A program made the position numbers and the translations under genes. Positions 1 through 5,516 of a DNA stretch of 14,988 nt are shown one piece after another. Positions within the stretch are counted from its first letter, which is position 1. Each line of letters opens with the position of its first letter. The stretch lies in the NCBI GenBank assembly GCA_023459275.1, contig JAEWVC010000077.1, positions 1-14,988 of the forward strand, written 5' to 3'. Source of the DNA: Bacillota bacterium. GTDB lineage: Bacteria; Bacillota; Clostridia; Christensenellales; Aristaeellaceae. The notes below the pieces were generated by a model. That model did not search any database. It had not been told where the DNA came from and saw only the letters and a list, made by a program, of their open reading frames with translations.

Positions 1-3
1 AAA

Positions 4-22
4 CCCCCCCCCCCCCCCCCCC
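4..22. repeat. Poly-C homopolymer tract (19 C)
   Basis: An uninterrupted run of 19 C follows three A at the very left edge of the window. It ends 27 bases before the -35 box of the promoter of the membrane-protein gene. Tracts of this kind can slip during replication and switch surface genes on and off in other bacteria. At a window edge it could equally be a sequencing or assembly artefact. The run is seen directly; any function is inference. Confidence 0.8.
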
Positions 23-49
23 ATATTCATGCCCATATCCCGGCGCGTA

Positions 50-78
50 TTGCTTTCGCCTGGGCTTTTCGCTATAAT
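50..78 (+). promoter_or_regulatory. Sigma-A-type promoter upstream of the 604-residue membrane protein gene
   Basis: TTGCTT at 50-55 and a perfect TATAAT at 73-78 are separated by 17 bases. Transcription would start near 85, leaving a leader of about 75 bases before the ATG at 159. This is the only strong promoter I see upstream of the + strand gene run, so it may drive much of the cassette. Confidence 0.72.
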
Positions 79-158
79 AAAGGAAGAATCATCCATTTTC
101 GGCACGGCCTAATAAAAGGCCGCGGGCCGGGGCGTGAAAACAGAATAGGAGGCCCTGT

Positions 159-1973
159 ATGCAGGACGGGAAGAACAACCAAGAGGATGGCGTGGAGCGC
201 GGCATGTCTGCCGCGCCGGAGGAAGCCGGGGCGGAAACCAAATCCCCTTCCGGGTCCAAATTAAGCGGGACGGCGCGGGTGCTTCGGCGCGCGCGGGGCG
301 TTTTTTCCACGGCCCGCTGGCGGCTGCTGCTGTGGGCGGTATGCTATATGCTGGCGTACCTGCTGCTGGACAACCTGGATGGTTTCGGTTATATGCTTCC
401 CATGGGATACCTGGCGTCGTATCTGAAATACCTGGTCATGGCCCCGGTACTCTTTCTGATCTATGCCTGGCTGTTTAGCATCCTCAAGGGGCTTGGGCTG
501 GCTGTTCCGGCGGAAGCGGAGGGTTTCCCGAAGGTTGGAACGGGCGTGCGGCGGCTGGGGCTGTGTATCAGCCTGGCCGCGCTGCTCTATGCGGGGTCCG
601 CCGTGCTGCATGAGGCCTGGGGCTGGGTTACAGACCTGGCGCTTGCCGCCGCCGGCGCTTCCAACGCTGTCCCGGACTGGCTGATGATGCCCCTTACAAG
701 GGTGCCGCCGCTTTTGATGCTGCAGGGGCTGATGGGCTTGTTCCTCACCCACGCGGCGGTGGCCGGAGGGCGGCGGGCCTGTGGCATCCTGTCCCTGCGG
801 GGCGCGGCCGGAAAGCTGTTGCGGGCGCAGGGGCGGCTGCTGGCGGTCTTCCTTCCGGCGGCGATGGCGCTGTACGCTGCGGCCTTTTTCTTCATGGGAG
901 AGAACGGCGATTTCACCCTGCCGGAAGTGCTTTTTGAGTACGGGCTTTGCGGTCTGGGCCTGATTTTCTATCCGCTGTCGGCCCTGGCCCGGTTTATGAT
1001 CCTTATGGCCCAGCCCCGGGTGGCCCTTGCGCCGCCGGCGGAGGCCGGTCCGGAGCTTTCCGCCGGGGACAAGGCTTCCTGCGCCCGTGATAGCCGGCGG
1101 GCCTACCTGCGCGGCTGGGGGATTTTCAGGCCGCATTTTTTCCAATATCTGCTGTGGGGCGTATGCTACCTGCCTGCGGCCTACGCGCTGCTGCTTGTTC
1201 CCATCCTCAGGGTGCGGCTGCTCCCAAGCCCGCTGGCACAGGCGCTTCCCTACGCGGAGTGCGTGCTTGTTCCCGTGCTGCTGCTGATGCTCTACGGCTG
1301 GCTTAACCGGCTGATGGCTGGGCAGCGCGCCGCCTACAAGGGGCTTTTGGACCCTTTCCGGTGGATCAAAACCCGGTCACCGGGCCGCTTTGCGCTGATC
1401 CTTCTGTTGGGGATGGCGGCGTATGCCTGCCGGAGCACGGTGCTTGGCCAACTGGGCCAGCCGTTGTACTACGCGTCCCAGCCGGGGCTTACAGACCTGT
1501 CCTTCCTGGCCCTGGCCAACTATTTCGCGGTCCCCACCATGAATGATCTGTGGGCGCAGTATCCCCTGCTGTACGGTGCGGCGTTCCTTTTGCTGACATG
1601 GGCAATGGAGTTTTTGTTTATCCACGCGGTGAAGACCGCGGGCCGGGGCGTGCTGGGCACGGTGCATACCTATGGCGTTGGGCCCAGGATCCTGTTGGCG
1701 GAAGCCAGGCTGGCGGGACTCTTTTTGGTGCTTCCCGGCCTTCTGGCGTTTGCCGTGTCCATGATCCCCGGCCTTTCCCCCCAGGCCATAACGGCAATTT
1801 GGCTTGCGCCGCTTATCCTGCTGCCCGTGTACCACGCAAGGTCCGCCATCACCCGCTCCCTGCTGATTATGGGGCAGCCGGAGGTTGCTTTGACACCCCC
1901 CGCGCCCGAGCCTCCCGCCTATGGGGAACTGGACGCCGCCACCCGGCAGGAGGAGGCCGAAGCGGACGCATAG
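159..1973 (+). CDS. Two-module (A+B) polytopic membrane protein, family unknown
   Basis: This 604-residue integral membrane protein has about 12 predicted helices in two related halves. Module A (about residues 52-290) has helices near 54-70, 91-111, 132-150, 178-200, 226-246 and 262-284. Module B (about 312-578) has helices near 327-350, 367-386, 409-424, 467-491, 514-535 and 543-571. Each half opens with an LLWxxCY motif (58-63 and 331-337) and closes with a serine/arginine helix followed by QPxVAL (285-290, 573-578). Module B also has a cytoplasmic DPFRWIK motif (398-404). Module A matches the separate protein at 3452-4420, and module B the one at 4417-5451, so this is a natural fusion (or the unsplit ancestor) of that pair. 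The start is supported by AGGAGG at 147-152, six bases before the ATG. The first 45 residues are polar and the last 25 proline-rich and acidic. I recognise no named family. Transport or export is possible but unproven. Confidence 0.88.
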   Translation: MQDGKNNQEDGVERGMSAAPEEAGAETKSPSGSKLSGTARVLRRARGVFSTARWRLLLWAVCYMLAYLLLDNLDGFGYMLPMGYLASYLKYLVMAPVLFLIYAWLFSILKGLGLAVPAEAEGFPKVGTGVRRLGLCISLAALLYAGSAVLHEAWGWVTDLALAAAGASNAVPDWLMMPLTRVPPLLMLQGLMGLFLTHAAVAGGRRACGILSLRGAAGKLLRAQGRLLAVFLPAAMALYAAAFFFMGENGDFTLPEVLFEYGLCGLGLIFYPLSALARFMILMAQPRVALAPPAEAGPELSAGDKASCARDSRRAYLRGWGIFRPHFFQYLLWGVCYLPAAYALLLVPILRVRLLPSPLAQALPYAECVLVPVLLLMLYGWLNRLMAGQRAAYKGLLDPFRWIKTRSPGRFALILLLGMAAYACRSTVLGQLGQPLYYASQPGLTDLSFLALANYFAVPTMNDLWAQYPLLYGAAFLLLTWAMEFLFIHAVKTAGRGVLGTVHTYGVGPRILLAEARLAGLFLVLPGLLAFAVSMIPGLSPQAITAIWLAPLILLPVYHARSAITRSLLIMGQPEVALTPPAPEPPAYGELDAATRQEEAEADA

Positions 1974-2216
1974 GGGGAACGGGACGCTACGCTACGCGCC
2001 TTTCGCGAGCCGTGAGGAGGCTTTGCGGGAGCTTGGCGAGCTTCAGGCGCGGCGGGACGCCGGGGACAAGAGGATGCCGGGGACATCCTGGAGGACATGG
2101 AAAACAACCCGCAAGACCGCCCGGGCCTTCATCCTCCGGCGGCTCTTCCCCCGAAAACGAACACCAAGCTGACGGCTGGCAAACAGATTGATGTAAAAAA
2201 GGAGAAGCGCAAATGA
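1974..2216 (+). pseudogene. Possible frameshifted coding remnant between membrane and propeller genes
   Basis: The gap after the 604-residue gene has no intact open frame but looks like coding sequence split over two frames. In the second frame, about 1993-2069 reads as a charged helical stretch including REEALRELGELQARRDAGDK. Joining at about 2070 to the frame of the upstream gene continues it with EDAGDILEDMENNPQD and then a lysine-rich tail. That frame ends at TGA 2214-2216, which overlaps the next ATG as ATGA, as expected of a translationally coupled gene. It may be a lost C-terminal tail of the membrane protein, a small decayed gene, or a sequencing error splitting a real gene. Its function cannot be stated. 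Confidence 0.4.
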
Positions 2217-3151
2217 TGAAGCGTCTGTGTGTCCTGCCGGTTCTTCTGGTCATCTTTTTTTGCGTGCCCGCCTCCGCGCAGGAGATACGGCACAGGCATA
2301 TCAGCGCGTTCCTTGATTTTCTTGTTGCCGTCCAGGCGGACGGTACGGTGAAGGCCCTAGGGAACAACGATTTCGGCCAGTGCGATACCCAGGATTGGCG
2401 GGATGTGATAGAGGTTGCTACCGGGCTTTACCATACGCTGGGGTTGAAAAAAGATGGCACTGTATATGCCGCCGGGGACAACAGCGACGGCCAGTGTGAT
2501 GTGAAGGACTGGGCGGATATCGTAATGATCGCGGCCAGCATGACCCAAAGCATGGGGCTGAAAAGGGATGGAACGGTTGTGTACGCGGGGTCGCCGTCCG
2601 AAACGTACATTGATCAGGAAACGCTCAAGGCATGGCGGGACATTGTATGGATCGGCATGGCGTACGACCTTTTCGGAATTGACAAAAACGGCAGGATCTA
2701 CAGCACCTTCCGCGCGGACATGCGTTCTGTGCGGGGCGCGGTGGCGGTATGCCAGATTGATGATTATGCTTACATCCTTATGGACGACGGGACGCTGGTT
2801 TCCGCAGACTTGCATGATCCTGAAGAGCCAGTCAAAAAAGAAAACGTGAAATATTGGTCAGACTTGTGTCAACTGGGCTCTTTGGGGGGCAATCTGCTGG
2901 CAGTAAGAAAGGACGGGACCGTTGTAACCATGTCAGCCATTGCCTTCTTTGAGGGCTGGGAGGATATTGTGGAGGCGGATAATTGCTTCGGCGTTCAATC
3001 GGATGGTACGCTGGTGTTGTCCCAATATGTCGGCAAAGCTTATGACGGCTCGTATTACGGTTTTATACTGGAACACTTGGATGAAATCCGCACCTGGAAG
3101 GTGATGGTGGACCCGAACTGCCTCCCTGTCAAAACGGCGGAGACACCATAA
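2213..3151 (+). CDS. Secreted RCC1-like seven-bladed beta-propeller protein
   Basis: This 312-residue protein has a Sec signal peptide (positive residues at 3-4, hydrophobic core 5-18, likely cleavage after ASA at 20-22). The rest divides into seven units of 30-45 residues, each with a strand ending in xDGTV or a relative and most closing with WxDIV. The first two are canonical, with GQCDTQDW and GQCDVKDW; later ones are degenerate. Seven is the blade number of RCC1 propellers. It ends soon after WKVMVDPN, a motif that also closes the propeller of the two larger paralogues, so this protein is the propeller alone, without SH3 or LRR regions. No sorting motif, lipobox or transmembrane anchor is visible, so it is probably released or held by a partner. 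AAGGAG at 2199-2204 lies eight bases before the first ATG; the second ATG (2216) is possible. Bacterial RCC1 repeats are usually binding scaffolds; the ligand here is unknown. Confidence 0.85.
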   Translation: MMKRLCVLPVLLVIFFCVPASAQEIRHRHISAFLDFLVAVQADGTVKALGNNDFGQCDTQDWRDVIEVATGLYHTLGLKKDGTVYAAGDNSDGQCDVKDWADIVMIAASMTQSMGLKRDGTVVYAGSPSETYIDQETLKAWRDIVWIGMAYDLFGIDKNGRIYSTFRADMRSVRGAVAVCQIDDYAYILMDDGTLVSADLHDPEEPVKKENVKYWSDLCQLGSLGGNLLAVRKDGTVVTMSAIAFFEGWEDIVEADNCFGVQSDGTLVLSQYVGKAYDGSYYGFILEHLDEIRTWKVMVDPNCLPVKTAETP

Positions 3152-3367
3152 GCGCTTTTTCTTGCGCAGCCCGCACAAAACGGCGGGACCGCGCCGGGCT
3201 ATGCTGATACACACCAAAAATAGAAAGCATCCCCCCGATGAAGTTTTTAAGGGATGGCTCCGTAGCCGAAGCCGCCCCCTGCGAGGGCAATAGGCGAGGC
3301 GGAGGAGGCTGGCGAAACAAGCAGCGTGAGCGGCAGCGAATGATGCGCCGATTGAGCCAGATGGGCA

Positions 3368-3401
3368 GGGAAGGGGACTTTTTACAAAAAGTCCCCTTCC
3401 C
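3368..3401 (+). terminator. Perfect 16-bp inverted repeat; terminator or attenuator candidate
   Basis: The left arm at 3368-3383 (GGGAAGGGGACTTTTT) is the exact reverse complement of 3386-3401, with only two bases between, so the inner A-T pairs would open to form the loop. It lies about 220 bases after the propeller gene and 40 bases before the ribosome binding site of the next gene. There is no T run after the right arm on the + strand, so it is not a textbook terminator for +. Options are a terminator relying on stem strength, a leader attenuator, or the end of a mobile or dispersed repeat. Confidence 0.55.
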
Positions 3402-3418
3402 GCCAATACAACAAAAGA

Positions 3419-3436
3419 GCCGGCTGTACAACCGGC
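3419..3436. promoter_or_regulatory. Near-perfect palindrome just upstream of the module A gene
   Basis: GCCGG (3419-3423) and CCGGC (3432-3436) flank a TGTACA core, with one mismatched pair between arm and core. It sits four bases before the ribosome binding site GGAGG (3441-3445) of the gene at 3452. It could be a repressor operator or an RNA hairpin affecting translation. No regulator is encoded nearby, so assignment is tentative. Confidence 0.35.
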
Positions 3437-3451
3437 GGCGGGAGGTTCACC

Positions 3452-4420
3452 ATGCAGGAGGATACGCGGCTTGCCATGGGGGAAAGCGCGGCGGATACGT
3501 CCCCCTTCGCGCCCTATGCCCGGGAGAGGGAGCAGTTGCGCTACCGGGCCAACATGATCTTCCGGGCCAACATGGGGCAATGCCTTTTGTGGTCCCTGTG
3601 CTTGATCCTGCTTTTTCTTATGGCCGAATATCTGCCCATTGCGGCCATGGGGCAGGACATTTTTCTTTTGCAGGTTGCCGCGCAATATGCGCCGTATCTG
3701 CTTGTGCCGCTGCTGTTTTACGGCCTGTACGGGTGGATGCAGCGCATCGTTTTGGGGGAAGACAAGGCCATTTGCGGCTTTGCCGCCCCCTTCCGGTGGA
3801 TGGGCGAGATGCCCTTGCGGCGCAACGCGGCCCTTGTATTAGGCCTGGCCGCCATCTATTGGGGCGGAAGCGTTCTTATCAAAAATATCCTGCAAATCAT
3901 AAGCAATCAGCTTTATTCCCTGATGCAAACCGGGGCAAAATGGCTGACCGGCACCGATGTTTCCATTGCCGCCTTCGGCCAAATTCTTTTGTATGATATT
4001 CCGGTTTTTCTGATGACCATGATCCTGCTGGGCTTTTTTCTGACCCACGCGGTATATGAGCGGGGGCGGCGGGCCTTCGGCCTTGTTTCCTTCCGGGGCA
4101 TGCTGGGCAAGACGCTGCGGGCGGAGGCGGGGCTGATGGCGAAATATCTGCTGCTCCCCTATGTGCTGTTTTTCCTGATCCTGCCGTTTTTGCAAACGGC
4201 CCCCCAATTCCTGGATGACAAGCTTTTCGCTTTGGTGATGACGTACACGTACCTGCCCTTCGGCCTGGTCTATTACCCTTTGTCGGCCATCACCCGGTTT
4301 TTGATTGTTATGCGTCAGCCCGAGGTGGCGCTTGGGGGCCCGGACACCGCGGGGTATGATTTTTCGCGGACCGATATGGCCTATCAGGAAAAGCACAGTA
4401 GGCAGGGGGAAGCGGTATGA
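3452..4420 (+). CDS. Stand-alone module A membrane protein, six helices, family unknown
   Basis: This 322-residue protein aligns with the first half of the 604-residue protein. Predicted helices lie near 44-64, 80-100, 125-148, 178-202, 228-250 and 262-288. Shared features include FLTHAVYERGRRAFG (196-210) against FLTHAAVAGGRRACG, the following RG...GK(T/L)LRA loop, and the closing YPLSAITRFLIVMRQPEVAL (275-294). It has APFRWM at 112-117, a relative of DPFRWIK in module B and absent from the fused module A. The cytoplasmic N-terminus carries SPFAPY (17-22) and then a basic amphipathic stretch ending in QCLLW, mirrored in the next gene. GGAGG at 3441-3445 supports the ATG. Its stop overlaps the next start by four bases (ATGA), implying translational coupling and a likely complex with module B. 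I cannot assign a function. Confidence 0.85.
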   Translation: MQEDTRLAMGESAADTSPFAPYAREREQLRYRANMIFRANMGQCLLWSLCLILLFLMAEYLPIAAMGQDIFLLQVAAQYAPYLLVPLLFYGLYGWMQRIVLGEDKAICGFAAPFRWMGEMPLRRNAALVLGLAAIYWGGSVLIKNILQIISNQLYSLMQTGAKWLTGTDVSIAAFGQILLYDIPVFLMTMILLGFFLTHAVYERGRRAFGLVSFRGMLGKTLRAEAGLMAKYLLLPYVLFFLILPFLQTAPQFLDDKLFALVMTYTYLPFGLVYYPLSAITRFLIVMRQPEVALGGPDTAGYDFSRTDMAYQEKHSRQGEAV

Positions 4421-5451
4421 TGAATACGCAGACGGACGGGTCCATGATGGCGGAAAACGGCGCCCCGGGGACGGAAGCCAGGGCGGAGAGCGCGTTTGCT
4501 CCCTACAAAAACGCGTCCCGGCAGGCCTACATGCGCGCGAAGGGAATCATTCGGGCGCATATTGTCCAGTGCCTTTTGTGGGCCGCGTGCTATATGCTGG
4601 TGATTTTCGCCACGGTTATCTCGCCGCTCTACATCTACCTTTCTCCCATTCTTTGGCCGAGATATTTCTATTGGGGGAAATACGCGCTTTTGCCGCCGCT
4701 GCTCTTGTGCCTGTACGGCTGGCTGCGCTGGCTGATGGCGGGGCAGCGGTTTGCCGCAAAAGGCTTCCTTGACCCCTTCCGGTGGATCAAACAGCGGTCT
4801 TTGGGCAAATTTTTGCTGATTGTTTTGGCCGGGGCGGCTGTGCTTTACAGCCGGGACCGGATCATTGATGAACTGTCGCTTCTGTATGGCGCCTTGGCCT
4901 TGCCGGAGATGTACCAAAATAGCATGACCTTATTTTGGAACGCCCCGTCTTTTCTTGAGGCATGGATAGGCCAGCCGCTGGCGTTCCTTCCCGTTTTCCT
5001 GCCGCTTACCTGGACGGCGGACTTTTTCTTTATCCACGCCGCCTTCTCCAAGGGAGAGGGGCCGGCGGGAGTATTTCACAGCGCCGGGCTTTTCAAAAAA
5101 ATCTTATTGGCGGAACTCCGGCTGGCGGGACCATTGCTGGCGCTCCCCGCCGCGGTGTTTTTCGGGCTGACAACCGCCCTCCGGCTGGTCCCGGGTATCC
5201 AGGCATATACCTTTGTGTACAACCTTACCATGCTGCTTGTGTTGCTGGGCTTTAACCTGGTGTATTACGCCAGGTCGGCCATCGCAAGATCGCTGCTGAT
5301 CCTTGGCCAGCCGCGGGTAGAGTACGTGCCGGCCGCCCCAGAACCGGCTATCCTTTCGGAAATCGACGGCGTGTACCGCAGGGAGCGGGCGGAGGAAGCC
5401 AGGGAGCTGGGCGATCAAGAGGAAGCGGCCGCGAAGCGGGACGGCGAATGA
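4417..5451 (+). CDS. Stand-alone module B membrane protein, six helices, family unknown
   Basis: This 344-residue protein aligns with the second half of the 604-residue protein. Helices are predicted near 51-70, 88-108, 130-147, 186-208, 232-252 and 266-296. Shared landmarks are the N-terminal QxYxR...QCLLWAACYM region (37-60), LYGWLRWLMAGQR (99-111), DPFRWIKQRSLGKF (119-132), the FIHA helix end (205-208), LLAELRLAGP (230-239) and YYARSAIARSLLILGQPRV (283-301). SAFAPY (25-30) echoes SPFAPY of the module A protein. The C-terminal tail from about 303 is acidic, charged and probably cytoplasmic. The start overlaps the previous stop (ATGA); AGGGGGA at 4404-4410 is the ribosome binding site, six bases upstream. 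All four modules in the window seem to derive from one ancestor. Function unknown. Confidence 0.85.
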   Translation: MMNTQTDGSMMAENGAPGTEARAESAFAPYKNASRQAYMRAKGIIRAHIVQCLLWAACYMLVIFATVISPLYIYLSPILWPRYFYWGKYALLPPLLLCLYGWLRWLMAGQRFAAKGFLDPFRWIKQRSLGKFLLIVLAGAAVLYSRDRIIDELSLLYGALALPEMYQNSMTLFWNAPSFLEAWIGQPLAFLPVFLPLTWTADFFFIHAAFSKGEGPAGVFHSAGLFKKILLAELRLAGPLLALPAAVFFGLTTALRLVPGIQAYTFVYNLTMLLVLLGFNLVYYARSAIARSLLILGQPRVEYVPAAPEPAILSEIDGVYRRERAEEARELGDQEEAAAKRDGE

Positions 5452-5503
5452 AGCGGCCGGCCGAATATTTCCGCCGCCTTAACGGCCCTCCCAGGGCGGA
5501 GGG

Positions 5504-5510
5504 AAAGGAG
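5504..5510 (+). promoter_or_regulatory. Ribosome binding site that sets the start at 5517
   Basis: AAAGGAG lies six bases before the ATG at 5517, which begins a clean signal peptide. The in-frame ATG at 5448, overlapping the previous stop, would add 23 polar residues in front of that signal peptide, so 5517 is preferred. Confidence 0.75.
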
Positions 5511-5516
5511 AACGGT

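Larger units (their letters stand above)
3152..3451. other. Structured non-coding stretch between the two cassettes
   Basis: These 300 bases contain no convincing gene: the open frames crossing them lack ribosome binding sites and family resemblance. They hold a short inverted repeat (AGCCCG 3168-3173 with CGGGCT 3195-3200), GC-rich sequence with small palindromes such as GGCTCCGTAGCC, a very strong hairpin (3368-3401) and a palindrome (3419-3436). I found no clear -35/-10 pair. The mixture resembles a dispersed intergenic repeat of the genome, but that cannot be tested within this window. Confidence 0.5.

Noticed and set aside
261..1145. Long open frame of 294 codons on the - strand inside the first membrane gene
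   Set aside because: It is rich in Gln, His, Pro and Arg, has no ribosome binding site, and mirrors a strongly supported + strand gene; a product of high GC content.
1550..2191. Open frame of 213 codons on the + strand overlapping the end of the first membrane gene
   Set aside because: Most of it is an alternative frame of the module B coding region with Gly/Arg-rich composition and no ribosome binding site.
3238..3996. Open frame of 252 codons on the + strand across the non-coding stretch and the module A gene
   Set aside because: No ribosome binding site, low-complexity Arg/Gly composition, and it overlaps a well-supported gene in another frame.
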